Notes: generated from the sequence alone by a model not told the origin. A DNA stretch of 62,433 bases from Deltaproteobacteria bacterium (GCA_025353585.1 JANXOM010000164.1:1-62433); one strand, 5' to 3'; shown: positions 8,287 through 17,441, counted from the stretch's first letter. Translations and numbers: made by a program.

Positions 8287-9234
8287 TCAGCGCATCTCGC
8301 GCCGCGTCCGGCGCAGCGCGAGCGTCGTCTCGATCCGCTCCGACCGGCCCCAGTCGCTCCACTGCACGCCGTCGAGCTCCAGCACCGCGAGCCGTCCCGG
8401 GGCCGCGGCGAGGAACCCCGCGGACAGGTTCACCGGGCAATAGGCGCGATAGACGTACTCGATCGCCTCGGCCTCGTGCTCGGTGCCCACCAGCGGCACC
8501 ATCGCGTCGAGGATGCCCATCAGGTGCGGCTGGGTCTTCCGCCCGAGCTCCCAGAAGGCCTCGACCGTGCCGCACGCGACGCGCGTGTTCCACAGGGCGC
8601 CCAGCGTCGTCAGGTCGTGGGCGCGTGCCACCGTGGGGCGCTCGACGAACGCGCGGACCCGATGGAGCGGCGGCAACCGGATCCGCATCTCGTCCAGCTC
8701 GAGGTAGCCGAGGTGGGGGTCGGGATCCGTCGGTCGCGCGCCGAGCACCACGATCGTGTCGCGCATCCGGGCCGCGATCCCGCGAGCCAGGCGGACCTGC
8801 GCCACGTACCGCTCCGCCGGCTCGACGTAGTGGTCGGTCGGCGTGATCGTCACGACCGCGTTCGGGGTCCAGCGCTTGATCATCGACAGCGCCATGTAGG
8901 CGGCCATGCCGGTGTCGCGCGAGCCGGGCTGCACGAGCACGTGGTGGCTGCGCGCGCGCAGCTGCGGCAGCGCGAGCCCGCGATGGTCGGCGCCGATCAC
9001 CGTCAACGTCTGCGCGGCCGGCGTGATCGTCAGCAGCCGGTCGAGGGTGTGCTCGAGCATCGACCGCTCGCCGAGGATGCGACAGAATTGTTTCGGGATC
9101 GGTTGCCCGAATTTTTGCATCACGTAGTCGCGCAGCGACACGCCTTCGCCGCCGGCGAGCGCGAGCGTCCAGTGTACTTCGTTCGAAGAGCTCGCGGTCG
9201 GCAGGAGCGCGGAGAGCCGTAGCTCGTCGGTCAC
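8287..9234 (-). CDS. Sugar-1-phosphate nucleotidyltransferase (mannose-1-phosphate guanylyltransferase type)
   Basis: The N-terminal half carries a nucleotidyltransferase signature: ALAGGEG, a stretched loop, then PKQFCRILGERSMLEHTLDR. This corresponds to the GGxGxRLxPLxxxxPKQF pyrophosphorylase motif of GDP-mannose and related sugar-nucleotide synthases. A TPTDH motif (metal/nucleotide site) and NTRVACGTVEAFWE follow. Length is about 315 aa from the GTG at 9234; a longer start at 9339 would overlap the upstream oxygenase gene. The expected role is activating a hexose-1-phosphate for polysaccharide or glycolipid synthesis. The usual RL after the glycine loop is altered (GVSLRD), so activity is not certain. 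The JmjC gene lies 35 bp upstream on the same strand and is probably in the same operon. Confidence 0.72.
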   Translation of the reverse strand: MTDELRLSALLPTASSSNEVHWTLALAGGEGVSLRDYVMQKFGQPIPKQFCRILGERSMLEHTLDRLLTITPAAQTLTVIGADHRGLALPQLRARSHHVLVQPGSRDTGMAAYMALSMIKRWTPNAVVTITPTDHYVEPAERYVAQVRLARGIAARMRDTIVVLGARPTDPDPHLGYLELDEMRIRLPPLHRVRAFVERPTVARAHDLTTLGALWNTRVACGTVEAFWELGRKTQPHLMGILDAMVPLVGTEHEAEAIEYVYRAYCPVNLSAGFLAAAPGRLAVLELDGVQWSDWGRSERIETTLALRRTRREMR

Positions 9235-9269
9235 GGTGAAGCGTGGGGATGCCAGTTGCGTGCCGCCGG

Positions 9270-9896
9270 TCACGGCGGGCGCGACGCGAACCCGACCGAG
9301 ATCGACAGCGCGTCCGCGCGGCACAGCGCGACGTGCCACCAGCGCGCCGGCACGTACAGCGCATCACCGGGCAGCAGCGTCGCGGCGCCGAGCGGCGAGG
9401 TCTCGCGCGGGTACTCCGCGAACGCGGCGCTCTCCGCGGGGGCCGAGCCGAGGGTGTTCGGCCGGAAGTAGTACTCCTTCTCGCCGGCGATCTGCGCGAC
9501 CAGCACGTGCTCGTCGTCGAAGTGCCAGCCGAAGCCGTACGTCGCCGCCGGCGTCACGAAGATCTGCACGTGCACGGTCGACGGGACGTCGGTCGCGACC
9601 GCGGCCGCGACCGCGGCGAGCGCCGGCGAGCAACGCTCGGTGCGCCGCAACACGACGCCGATGCCCGCCGTCATCAACGACCGCAGATCGCCCAGGCTCC
9701 GCGGGGGCGGGACGTCGATGTGCCGGTTGCGCGCGACCACGAGCGTGTCGCACGCGGGGTGCGCCAGGATCTCGTCGAGGGCGTCCCAGTCGAGCGGCGC
9801 TCCCGCGGTGCCGCCGGGGGCGGCCCAGGCCTGCTGCCCGAGCACGCGGGCGTGAAACTCGGGGACGGTCAACGGCGAGAGCCACGTTGCGAACAC
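9270..9896 (-). CDS. JmjC/cupin-fold 2-oxoglutarate-Fe(II) oxygenase-like protein
   Basis: This 208-aa cupin/JmjC protein has GFGWHFDDEHVLVAQIAGEK, where His and Asp two residues apart (HFD) are the metal ligands and the Lys is a likely 2-oxoglutarate contact. The third ligand is in ARWWHVALC near the C-terminus. The layout resembles bacterial ribosomal-oxygenase/RoxA-type JmjC proteins, which hydroxylate amino-acid side chains. It is cytoplasmic, with no signal peptide. The ATG at 9896 starts MFATWLSPLTVPEF, the typical N-terminal strand. It precedes the nucleotidyltransferase gene by 35 bp. The substrate cannot be inferred. Confidence 0.8.
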   Translation of the reverse strand: MFATWLSPLTVPEFHARVLGQQAWAAPGGTAGAPLDWDALDEILAHPACDTLVVARNRHIDVPPPRSLGDLRSLMTAGIGVVLRRTERCSPALAAVAAAVATDVPSTVHVQIFVTPAATYGFGWHFDDEHVLVAQIAGEKEYYFRPNTLGSAPAESAAFAEYPRETSPLGAATLLPGDALYVPARWWHVALCRADALSISVGFASRPP

Positions 9897-10156
9897 CGCA
9901 GCGCGGGCCTGCGAGAGGCGTGCCTACGCATGGGCGCGCGCACCCGCCGTTCGACTCCCGACGATGGCTCTGCCCCACGCCTCCGCGGGCGGCTCGCGCG
10001 TGCCGCGTGCGCCGATGACGCAGGAAGCGAGGCTGCCCTGAGCGAACTACCGGGCCGCCGCGTCGGTGCGCGCGCGTCGGCGGCGTGCCGGTCGGCCATG
10101 CCGGCATGGAGTGGAACGTGCAACACGGCGAGCCCGACACGCGCCGTGTGACGTCT
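9897..10156. other. Intergenic region between divergent genes
   Basis: About 260 bp between the divergent oxygenase and DUF2721 genes. No hairpin, repeat or coding signal is visible to me. Promoters of both genes are presumably here. Confidence 0.35.
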
Positions 10157-10627
10157 ATGGACCCCGCCAACCTCGATCTCGCAAAGCTCGTCGGTGCTGC
10201 CTCGGCGCCGGTTGCGCTGATCATCTCGACGTCGATCTTCTTGTCGAACCTGACCTCGAAGTACGTGCCGTCGTTCGCGCGGCTCCGGACCCTGGCCGAG
10301 GAGATCCGCAGCAATCCCGACGACGCGAGCCGCGTGCGCAGCCTGCGCGAACAGATCGAGCTCTACAACAGGCGCGTGCGGTGGCTCCTGCGCGCCGCCT
10401 TCTTCCTGGCCACCGCGCTGCTCTTCTTCATCACGACCGTCGCGTTCACCAGCATCAGCGTGGTGTTCCCCGGCCAGGCGGTGTGGGCCATCATCACCGG
10501 CGGCTCGATGTTCGGCGGGCTCGCCTTTCTCGCGCTCGCGGTGGTGATCGAGATGTGGGAGAACCACCTCGGCAAGCACGCGTTGCGGTCCGAGCTCGGC
10601 GACGGCACGCCGCCGCTGCACCGCTGA
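10157..10627 (+). CDS. DUF2721-family membrane protein
   Basis: This is a small membrane protein of about 156 aa with three hydrophobic helices: ASAPVALIISTSIFLSNLTS near the N-terminus, LLRAAFFLATALLFFITTVA, and a C-terminal one around MFGGLAFLALAVVIEMWEN. Between helices 1 and 2 lies a charged cytosolic segment rich in Arg and Glu (RLRTLAEEIRSN...LREQIELYNRR). This pattern and the topology match DUF2721, whose function is unknown. I took the ATG at 10157; in-frame codons upstream to 10085 add a polar stretch unlike the family. The next gene on this strand begins 145 bp later. Confidence 0.75.
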   Translation: MDPANLDLAKLVGAASAPVALIISTSIFLSNLTSKYVPSFARLRTLAEEIRSNPDDASRVRSLREQIELYNRRVRWLLRAAFFLATALLFFITTVAFTSISVVFPGQAVWAIITGGSMFGGLAFLALAVVIEMWENHLGKHALRSELGDGTPPLHR

Positions 10628-10772
10628 ACGCGCCTGGACTCCGCGCGCCGTCGCGCCGCGCGCAGGCGTCGAGCCGCACGCCGGCGCACGTTGCAAAGCG
10701 GAACCCCTGCGCCGTCGACCCTCGGCGCGCGCGCGCGCGAGGCGGCGGCGTCCGGCTGCTATCGTCGCGCCC

Positions 10773-11540
10773 ATGCGATTCGACGACCAGGTCTTCCTCG
10801 TCACCGGCGGCGCGCGCGGGATCGGCCGCGCCGTCGTCGCGCGCCTCGTTCACGACGGCGCGCGCGTCGCGATCCTCGATCGCGATCTCGGCGCCGGCAA
10901 GGACGCGGTCGGCGAGTACGGCGCGCACGTCAAGTTCATCCGGACGGACGTCTCCCGCGAGCCGGCCGTCCGCGCGGCCGTGACTCACGCCGTGCGCTGG
11001 GGCGGCCGCCTCGACGGCCTCGTCAACAACGCGGGCCTGGCCGACCCCGACGTCGGTCCGCCGGAGCGCCTCGCCCTGGCGGTCTGGCAGAAGTTCCTTG
11101 CCGTCAACCTGACCGGCTACTTCCTCGTCGCGAAGCACGCGATCCCCCACCTGCGCCGCGCGCCGGGCCCCGCGGCGATGGTCCACATCGGCTCGACGCG
11201 CGCGCGGCAATCCGAGCCGAACACGGTCGCCTACGCCGCGGCGAAGGGCGGCATCGCGGCGCTGTCGCATGCGCTCGCCATCAGCTGCGGCCCCGACATC
11301 CGATCCAACTGCATCGAGCCCGGCTGGATCGCGGTCGACCGCTTCGGCCCGCGCGCCACGCGCCACGCCCCGAAGCTCGCGCCCTCCGATCACGCGCAGC
11401 ACCCGGTCGGGCGCGTCGGCCGGCCGGAGGACATCGCGTCGCTCGCCGCGTGGCTCCTGTCCGCCGAGGCCGGCTTCGTCACCGGCGCGACCTACGTCTC
11501 CGACGGCGGCATGACGCGGAAGATGATCTACACCCCGTGA
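10773..11540 (+). CDS. Short-chain dehydrogenase/reductase (SDR)
   Basis: This classical SDR of 255 aa is the typical length. The cofactor site is TGGARGIG near the N-terminus, with Asp36 (LDRDLG) suggesting NAD rather than NADP. NNAG stabilises the core, and the catalytic Ser (HIGSTRA), Tyr and Lys (YAAAKGG) are in order. The C-terminal GYVSDGG-like end (TYVSDGGM) is also standard. It catalyses NAD(P)-dependent oxidation or reduction of an unknown alcohol or ketone in the cytoplasm. There is no clear operon partner; the flavoprotein gene starts 162 bp downstream. Confidence 0.88.
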   Translation: MRFDDQVFLVTGGARGIGRAVVARLVHDGARVAILDRDLGAGKDAVGEYGAHVKFIRTDVSREPAVRAAVTHAVRWGGRLDGLVNNAGLADPDVGPPERLALAVWQKFLAVNLTGYFLVAKHAIPHLRRAPGPAAMVHIGSTRARQSEPNTVAYAAAKGGIAALSHALAISCGPDIRSNCIEPGWIAVDRFGPRATRHAPKLAPSDHAQHPVGRVGRPEDIASLAAWLLSAEAGFVTGATYVSDGGMTRKMIYTP

Positions 11541-11702
11541 CGCGCTGGCCGGTGGCCACGCGCCGCACGACCGAGCGAGCGCCGTTGCCACGCGGCGCCC
11601 GCCCGCGCCCACCTCCCGCCGCGGGGACGTCGCCACGAACAGCACCGGGCGCGGTCGCGTCTGGCCTCTCACTTGCTCGGGCTCGGCCCTGCATTGGTTC
11701 GC

Positions 11703-13124
11703 ATGACCGCCGCTGACTACGACGTCATCGTCATCGGCTCGGGGCCGAACGGGCTCGCCGCCGCGATCGCCACGGCGCGCGCGGGTCTCCGCACGCTCGT
11801 CGTGGAAGCCCACGCGACCGCGGGCGGCGGCGTGCGCACGAGCGAGCTCACGTTGCCCGGCTTTCACCACGACGTCTGCTCGAGCGTGCACCCCCTCGGG
11901 GCGGGCTCGCCGTGGTTCGGGGAGCTGGATCTCGGCGCGCACGGGCTGAGCTGGATCCAGCCGCCCGCCGCGCTCGCGCACGTGATGGGCGACGGCCGCG
12001 TGGTGACGCTCGAGCGCTCCGTCGCCGAGACGGCCGCGCAGCTCGGCGCGGATGGGCCGGCGTACACGGCGCTGATGGAGCCGTTCGCCCGCCGCTTCGC
12101 CGAGCTCGCGCGCATGTTCCTCGGTCCGCTCCGGGTTCCCGCCGCGCCGATCCTCGCCGCGCGCTTCGGCCTCCGAGCGTTGCGCTCGCTGCGCGGCCTC
12201 GTGAAGCGCTTTCGGGGCGACCTCGCGCCGGCCCTGCTCGGCGGGATCGCGGCGCACGGCATGGTGCCCCTCGATGCCACCGCGACGGCCGCGCTCGGGC
12301 TCATGCTCGGGCTGGCGGGGCACGCCGTCGGCTGGCCGCTGGCGCGCGGCGGCTCGCGCGCGATCACCGACGCGCTCGTCGCGGTCCTGCGCTCGCACGG
12401 CGGCTCGCTCGAGCTCGGCACGCCCGTCACGAGCCTCCGGCAGCTGCCCACGGCGCGCGCCTACGTCTTCGATACGAGCCCCCGCGCGCTGCTCGCGATC
12501 GCGGGCGACCGCTTGCCGGCGCGCTACCGGGCCCGGCTCGAACGGTTCCGCTACGGCCCCGGCATCTTCAAGATGGACTGGGCCCTCTCGGGACCGATCC
12601 CGTGGCGCGATCCGCGCGCCGCGCGGGCCGTGACTGTGCACCTCTCCGGCGATGTCGGCCACATCGCCGCCGGCGAACGCGCGGTGCACGCGGGCTCCGT
12701 CGGCGCGCGTCCGTTCACGCTCGTGGTCCAGCCGACGCTCTTCGACGCGACGCGGGCGCCGCCGGGCAAGCACATCGCGTGGGCGTACTGCCACGTGCCG
12801 GCCGGGCAGCGGATCGACGCGTCGGCCCTGCTCGAGGACCACCTCGAGCAGTTCGCGCCCGGCTTCCGCGACCTCGTGCTCGCGCGGGCGGCGCGCGATC
12901 CCGTCGACGTCGAGGCCTACAACCCGAACTACGTCGGCGGCGACATCAACGGCGGGCTCTCGGATCTGCGCCAGCTGTTCTTCCGACCGGTCGCGAAGCG
13001 CGATCCGTACCGCACGCCCGCGCGCGATATCTTCTTGTGCTCGTCGTCGACGCCCCCGGGCGGTGGGGTCCACGGGATGTGCGGCTACTGGGCCGCCCGG
13101 AGCGTCCTCCGCGCGCTTCGCTGA
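11703..13124 (+). CDS. Phytoene-desaturase-like FAD-dependent oxidoreductase
   Basis: The 473-aa protein starts with the dinucleotide-binding motif VIVIGSGPNGLAAAIATARAG followed by VVEAHATAGGGVRTSE, the signature of the phytoene desaturase / NAD(P)-binding amine-oxidase-like family. The C-terminus has CSSSTPPGGGVHGMCGYWAA, the second FAD contact of this family. Members desaturate or isomerise carotenoids and related lipids, or act on unknown substrates. No carotenoid genes lie nearby, so the substrate is open. I chose the ATG at 11703, three codons before the Rossmann strand. A strong bidirectional hairpin follows the gene. Confidence 0.82.
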   Translation: MTAADYDVIVIGSGPNGLAAAIATARAGLRTLVVEAHATAGGGVRTSELTLPGFHHDVCSSVHPLGAGSPWFGELDLGAHGLSWIQPPAALAHVMGDGRVVTLERSVAETAAQLGADGPAYTALMEPFARRFAELARMFLGPLRVPAAPILAARFGLRALRSLRGLVKRFRGDLAPALLGGIAAHGMVPLDATATAALGLMLGLAGHAVGWPLARGGSRAITDALVAVLRSHGGSLELGTPVTSLRQLPTARAYVFDTSPRALLAIAGDRLPARYRARLERFRYGPGIFKMDWALSGPIPWRDPRAARAVTVHLSGDVGHIAAGERAVHAGSVGARPFTLVVQPTLFDATRAPPGKHIAWAYCHVPAGQRIDASALLEDHLEQFAPGFRDLVLARAARDPVDVEAYNPNYVGGDINGGLSDLRQLFFRPVAKRDPYRTPARDIFLCSSSTPPGGGVHGMCGYWAARSVLRALR

Positions 13125-13187
13125 CCCGCGTCTTTGCGGGCGATCTTCTCCGGACAGGCGCCGGCGGCGGAGCCGACAAGCCGATCG

Positions 13188-13218
13188 CTCACGACCGCGA
13201 TTTATTCGCGGTCGTGAG
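13188..13218. terminator. Perfect 13-bp hairpin between convergent genes
   Basis: The arms CTCACGACCGCGA (13188-13200) and TCGCGGTCGTGAG (13206-13218) are exactly complementary around a TTTAT loop. The hairpin abuts the stop codon of the minus-strand gene and lies 64 bp after the plus-strand stop. It is ideally placed as a bidirectional terminator. No long U-tract follows, as is common in GC-rich genomes. Confidence 0.75.
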
Positions 13219-13701
13219 TCAGCGGGCGATGGCGCGCCCCGGATGCGCGGCGAACCAGGCCAGCGCGTCCTCGGCATCCGCGAGCAGAGGCAAGCGTTCG
13301 GCGAGCATCCGCGCGCACCAGCCGGCCATCAGGGGCTGGCGGCCGGCCGTCGCCACGTGGGTGAGCAACCGGGCGCAGTCGACGCCGTGCTTGAGGCCGA
13401 GCAGCGTGCCGCGATACGAGCGCTCGGGCTCGGTTAGGTGGTCGAGCAGCAGGTACCGGCTCCCCGAGAACATCTTCGCCACGACGAGCCCGGCGAGGAG
13501 ATCGAAGCGATGGCCGGGGCCGAGCGCCTCCTTGAAGGCCGGCGCGAGGCGGTTCGCGTGGGCGGAGAGCGCACGAAACGCACGCCCTGGCGGCGAGTCG
13601 CCCAGGCGGCGAGCCACGCGACGGGGGTGCAGCTCGGTGCTGTGCTCCGCCTGGGATTGCTCTCGGCACAGCTTGGCGTACATCCGGGCGAGGGGCGTCA
13701 T
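13219..13701 (-). CDS. Hypothetical alpha-helical protein
   Basis: The protein has 160 aa with no signal peptide, and its composition is rich in Ala, Leu, Arg and His, suggesting an all-helical soluble fold. I recognise no motif. The frame looks coding: it has low Cys, hydrophobic periodicity (AFRALSAHANRLAPAFKEAL) and few Ser-Arg runs. It terminates at a strong hairpin. It is possibly specific to myxobacteria; function unknown. Confidence 0.5.
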   Translation of the reverse strand: MTPLARMYAKLCREQSQAEHSTELHPRRVARRLGDSPPGRAFRALSAHANRLAPAFKEALGPGHRFDLLAGLVVAKMFSGSRYLLLDHLTEPERSYRGTLLGLKHGVDCARLLTHVATAGRQPLMAGWCARMLAERLPLLADAEDALAWFAAHPGRAIAR

Positions 13702-13777
13702 CGCCTCGGGTCGTGCAACGGGCGTTCCGCGGTGCCCATCCCTGCCGCCGGGCCGGCTGCGGCGATCCGCTCGCTCC

Positions 13778-14698
13778 TCAGTTCGACTCGGTGAACTGCA
13801 CGGCCGGCCCCGACCCGACGAACGCCTTGCACGGGCCGAGGTGGAGGTTGTTCGTCTCCCCGGTCGTGCCGGCGTTCGCGATGCAGGCCGGCTTGGTCAG
13901 CGTGTGATCGTTGATCCCGATGCGCACCGTCACCGCGGCGCCCGCGTTGAACACGGCCTCCGACGCGTTGCCATCGCCGATGATGTTGAACTCGGATGCC
14001 GTCCACGCGGTCGCGAGCCCCGTGACGCTGTCTCGTTCGTTCGTGGAGAAGGCCTCCGTCCCGTTCGCGAACACGAGCGTGTCCTTGCCGGCGCGGATGG
14101 CGCTCGCCGAGACTTTGAGATGAGCGAGGTTGGTGATGCCGATGACGGGCACGACGACGGCGGCGCTGTTCTTGAAACAGCTGCCACCGCCGGCGTCGAA
14201 CCAGCTCGCGTCCGGACACGTGCCGATCCCGATGAGCCAGTTCTGGATGAACGCGGACTCTTCTTCCGACGAGTACACGAACTGCTCCCACGACATGCAT
14301 CCGGCGACGCCCCCGCACGCGGCCGTGCCGCTCATGAAGTTCGAGTTGAGCTGGATCGAATAGCCGTTGGCGACGCCGCCGTCCGTCTCGGTGTTCACGT
14401 TGGTCGCGCGCACGAAGGAGCCCGTCGCCTTCGCGATGAGCCCCGTCGACTGGATCGCGTAGTCCGCGCCGTTACCCACGGTGAACGGGCGGTTCGGCGC
14501 CGCGGTGCAGCCGATCGTCTCCCACGTCATGGCGGGATAGGTCGCATGCGCGCACCCGTCACCGGCGGTCGGCGCCTCGGCGATGGCCTCGCGCCAGCTG
14601 TCCTGGGCGGTGGTGTCGCCGTCGTCGACGGCGGTCGTCGTGCACCCGACGAGGGAGGCGGCGAGGAGGGCAGGGAGCGAGAGAGACAGCAGCTTCAT
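13778..14698 (-). CDS. Myxobacterial-type secreted lipoprotein
   Basis: The 306-aa product starts MKLLSLSLPALLAASLVGC, a canonical lipoprotein signal with lipobox LVGC, so it is predicted to be lipid-anchored in the envelope. The mature region begins with a polar stretch (TTTAVDDGD) and has about eight cysteines, in part spaced as possible disulfide pairs (TAACGGVAGC, SCFKN). Asn/Thr-rich beta-type segments such as SIQLNSNFMSG and VTVRIGINDHTL follow. No enzyme motif is recognised. The terminal sequence PAVQFTESN looks like an exposed beta strand. Function unknown; surface-exposed or periplasmic by inference. Confidence 0.68.
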   Translation of the reverse strand: MKLLSLSLPALLAASLVGCTTTAVDDGDTTAQDSWREAIAEAPTAGDGCAHATYPAMTWETIGCTAAPNRPFTVGNGADYAIQSTGLIAKATGSFVRATNVNTETDGGVANGYSIQLNSNFMSGTAACGGVAGCMSWEQFVYSSEEESAFIQNWLIGIGTCPDASWFDAGGGSCFKNSAAVVVPVIGITNLAHLKVSASAIRAGKDTLVFANGTEAFSTNERDSVTGLATAWTASEFNIIGDGNASEAVFNAGAAVTVRIGINDHTLTKPACIANAGTTGETNNLHLGPCKAFVGSGPAVQFTESN

Positions 14699-14943
14699 GC
14701 TGCGCTGCCTCTACACGCGCGGTGCCACGCGCGCCTGCGCAACTCGCGCATGTCAGCGCGGACAGGACCTGTCTTTATGAACGCGATGCATCCCGTGCAC
14801 GCGAGCGAGATCGCGGACTTCCCACCTGTCCGCGCGGCGGCGCTTGTCAGGGCGCGTGCGCGGCCGGTCCGCGCGCCGCGACACCGGCCCGCGAAGCCCC
14901 AGGCGCGGGCTCCACTGCACACGGCTGTCCGCGCGACGTCCGG

Positions 14944-15411
14944 CTATTCGAGCAGGCTCCGCAGCATCCATGCGGTCTTCTCGTGGAGCTGCATCCGCTG
15001 GGTCAGCAGATCGCACGTCGGCTGGTCGTTCGCCTCGGCCGCGACCGTGAACGATGCTCGCGACGTGCGCGCGACCGCCTCGTGGCCCTCGACGAGGAGG
15101 CGGATCATGTCGCGGGCCGGCGGGATCCCGTCTTCTTCTTTGATCGATGACAGCGCCGCGTATTGCCGGTAGGTGCCAGGCGCGGGGAAGCCGAGGGCGC
15201 GGATTCGTTCGGCGATCAGGTCCACCGCCAGCGCGAGCTCGCCGTAGTGCGCCTCGAACATTAAGTGGAGCGTTTGGAACATGGGCCCCGTCACGTTCCA
15301 GTGAAAGTTGTGCGTCTTGAGATAGAGCGTGTAGCTGTCCGCCAGCACCCTCGAGAGGCCCTGCGCGATCTGCTCGCGCTGCTTCGCTTCGATCCCGATG
15401 TCGATGTTCAT
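14944..15411 (-). CDS. dps: Dps-family ferritin-like DNA-protection protein
   Basis: This 155-aa four-helix protein has the standard Dps length. The motif [20 protein letters not shown] supplies the first ferroxidase ligand histidines, and the partner-subunit ligands follow in [19 protein letters not shown]. Dps dodecamers oxidise Fe(II) with peroxide, store iron and shield DNA in stationary phase or under oxidative stress. The N-terminus is short, without the Lys-rich DNA-binding tail of the E. coli protein, so DNA binding may be weak or occur otherwise. It is a single gene, with 245 bp to the lipoprotein gene ahead of it in that direction. Confidence 0.93.
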   Translation of the reverse strand: MNIDIGIEAKQREQIAQGLSRVLADSYTLYLKTHNFHWNVTGPMFQTLHLMFEAHYGELALAVDLIAERIRALGFPAPGTYRQYAALSSIKEEDGIPPARDMIRLLVEGHEAVARTSRASFTVAAEANDQPTCDLLTQRMQLHEKTAWMLRSLLE

Positions 15412-15548
15412 GGCTCGAACAAGCTAGGGCGCCCGCCGGGCCTCCGCCATGGCTCATCCCCGATGGGAGCGATAAGCTGGGCCTATCAGTCGCCTCTGGT
15501 ACGCGCGGCGGACGCGGTAGAGAGGAGATCGCCCGCGCAGGCGCGGTC

Positions 15549-15959
15549 TCACCGCCGCCCGCCCCCCGCGAGGTGCGTCAACGGGGACACCCGCCGCGCC
15601 GCGAGCGCGCCGCTCCACTCGTCCGCCGCCCAGCGATGCACGTGGCGACCGAGCAGCTCGAGCAGGCGCGCGTCGCCGCTGAGGTCGGCGACCTTCGCGA
15701 TCGCCCGCGCGACCGCCGCGCCCTCGTACGGCGGCCAGGGCCGGGCGCGCTGCTGCGGCGTCGACCGGCCGATCACCTCGCGGCCCCAGCGCTCTCCGCG
15801 CAGTGCCGCCGCGCCGGTCAACCACGCGCTCCGCTGGGCCACGCATGCATCGCACAGGGTGTCGCGCGGGCAGCCGCAGATCTGCGCGTCGACCTGAGCC
15901 ACGTCGGCAGCATGCACGCGGGGGCTGACGTTTCCGCAGCGGAGAGGTCCGCCGTCCAC
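15549..15959 (-). CDS. Hypothetical protein with a small Cys cluster
   Basis: The open frame of up to 136 aa contains CGCPRDTLCDACVAQRSAW, a cluster of four cysteines that may bind a metal. Amphipathic helical segments follow (EGAAVARAIAKVADLSGDARLLELLGRHVH). The N-terminal start is uncertain; the ATG at 15959 gives MDGGPLRCGNV. I do not recognise a family. Composition and the later helices look coding rather than like a shadow of the empty opposite strand. It lies between Dps and the AI-2E transporter, 43 bp downstream of the latter. Confidence 0.42.
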   Translation of the reverse strand: MDGGPLRCGNVSPRVHAADVAQVDAQICGCPRDTLCDACVAQRSAWLTGAAALRGERWGREVIGRSTPQQRARPWPPYEGAAVARAIAKVADLSGDARLLELLGRHVHRWAADEWSGALAARRVSPLTHLAGGGRR

Positions 15960-16002
15960 GCGCCGGCGGCCGCGCCGGCAGCCGACCGACAGAGGCCGCG
16001 AT

Positions 16003-17130
16003 TCATGCGCGGTCGCGGCCCCCCGGCGCGCCGCTCTCCGGGCCCGCGCGGCGCACCCGCCGCGTCTCCTCCGCGTACAGCCGGAGCACCGACAGCGCGA
16101 GCGTCATCACCACCGGACCGACGATCAGGCCCTCGAGCCCGAGCACCTCGACGCCGCCGAACATCGCCGCGAACGTCACGAGCGAGGGCACCTTGCGCTC
16201 GCCGGTGACGAGCCGGGGCCGGATCACGTAGTCGCAGACGCCCACGACGAACACCAGGCCCCACGCGAGGACGAAGACCCCGTGGCCCGGCTCGCCGACG
16301 AGGAAGAACCCGACCCCGATCGGGATCAGCATGAGCAGCACGCCCACCGCCGGGACGAACGACGCGACGGCGGTCGCCGCGCCGAAGAACAGCGGCTGCG
16401 GCACGCCCGCGAGCACGTACCCGAGGGTCGAGACGACGCCCTGCGCGAGGCTCGTACCCGCCGCGCCGAGGAGCGTCGACCGCCCGACGCTGCGAAACTC
16501 CTCGAACAGCGCCGCCGTGTACTCCGGCCGGAGCGGGAGCGACTCCTGCGCGCGCTGCGCGACCGTCTCCCAGTTGCACAGGATGTAGTGCATCGACAGC
16601 AGCACGAAGAGCAGGCCGAGCAGGGTGCCGCCGACGGTGGACATGGTGGCCGCGGCGAGATCGCCCGCGCGGTTCGCGGCGTCCGTGGCGAGCGTGCGCG
16701 CGTGCGCGACGAGGTCGTCCTGCGTGAGGCCGAAGCGGTCGGTGACCTTCGCGATGTCGGCGAGCGCAGCGTGCGTCACGCCGCCGGGCCCCGACGACGC
16801 GGTCAGCTGTGCGGCCAGCTCGCGGCCACCAGACACGAACAGCCACAGGATCCCACCGACGACCCCGATGACGATGACCGTCGCCACGGCCACCGTCAGG
16901 GCGCCCGCCCACCCGACCCCGAGCCGCGCGCGGAGGCGCATGAACAGCGGCTGCGCCATGAACGCGAGGCACGTCCCGAGCAGGATGCCGATGCCGACCG
17001 GCCGTACGAGCCAGATGATCGCGAGCACGGACACGAGCGCCGCCCAGCCGAGCGCCTTGTGCTCGGTCGCGACAGTGGGATTCGCGACGCCGGGATCGGG
17101 CGGACGGGATGACGGCGCGCTGCGGGTCAT
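16003..17130 (-). CDS. AI-2E family (PerM/TqsA-type) transporter
   Basis: The polytopic membrane protein (about 375 aa from the ATG at 17130) has about eight hydrophobic helices. An N-terminal helix pair (GWAALVSVLAIIWLVRPVGI) precedes a soluble helical insertion (about residues 110-170). The conserved C-terminal part has SFVPAVGVLLMLIPIGVGFF and DYVIRPRLV, both typical of the AI-2E/UPF0118 family. Family members include TqsA (export of autoinducer 2) and Na+/H+ antiporter-like proteins, so the substrate cannot be assigned. A further start at 17190 adds a polar tail of no family likeness. It is transcribed leftward, with the small hypothetical gene 43 bp downstream. Confidence 0.85.
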   Translation of the reverse strand: MTRSAPSSRPPDPGVANPTVATEHKALGWAALVSVLAIIWLVRPVGIGILLGTCLAFMAQPLFMRLRARLGVGWAGALTVAVATVIVIGVVGGILWLFVSGGRELAAQLTASSGPGGVTHAALADIAKVTDRFGLTQDDLVAHARTLATDAANRAGDLAAATMSTVGGTLLGLLFVLLSMHYILCNWETVAQRAQESLPLRPEYTAALFEEFRSVGRSTLLGAAGTSLAQGVVSTLGYVLAGVPQPLFFGAATAVASFVPAVGVLLMLIPIGVGFFLVGEPGHGVFVLAWGLVFVVGVCDYVIRPRLVTGERKVPSLVTFAAMFGGVEVLGLEGLIVGPVVMTLALSVLRLYAEETRRVRRAGPESGAPGGRDRA

Positions 17131-17246
17131 GGAGCTGCAGTGTGCAAGGACTTCGCCGCGCTGCGTCGGAGGCAGGCGGGTTTGTGACACGGCGCGCGCG
17201 GCCGGGCTGGCGCGCGGGGACCGAGCCGCGGGGCTCGCCTGTGCGG

Positions 17247-17402
17247 TTACGTCGGTGCGCCGCCGCGGCCGCGGACGAAGTGCACCACGAGCCCGATCAC
17301 GGCCAGGACGAGCAGCAAGTGGATGGCCGCGACGGAGACGTGGAAGACGGCGAACCCGGTGACCCAGGCGAGGGCGAGGACGACGGCGAGGATGAGGAAC
17401 AT
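17247..17402 (-). CDS. Small DUF5670 (lmo0937-like) membrane protein
   Basis: A short reading frame of 51 aa begins MFLILAVVLALAWVTGFAVF and ends VVHFVRGRGGAPT. It has two hydrophobic helices separated by HVSVAAIH, and the tail is basic. Size, the two-helix layout and the sequence pattern match lmo0937-type DUF5670 proteins, which are often stress-associated; function unknown. No clear Shine-Dalgarno is seen. It lies between the hybrid kinase and transporter genes on the same strand, 39 bp downstream of the kinase stop. Confidence 0.7.
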   Translation of the reverse strand: MFLILAVVLALAWVTGFAVFHVSVAAIHLLLVLAVIGLVVHFVRGRGGAPT

Positions 17403-17441
17403 GACGTCACGCACTGCAGCTTCCTCGCCACATCCGGGCCG

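Noticed and set aside
10494..13277. Open frame of over 900 codons antisense to the SDR and flavoprotein genes
   Set aside because: Arg/Ala/Glu low-complexity composition, no start signal, and covers two genes with clear motifs.
11912..15172. Plus-strand frame of over 1000 codons
   Set aside because: Runs through the flavoprotein, a terminator hairpin and three minus-strand genes with Arg/Ala-rich sequence; a GC shadow.
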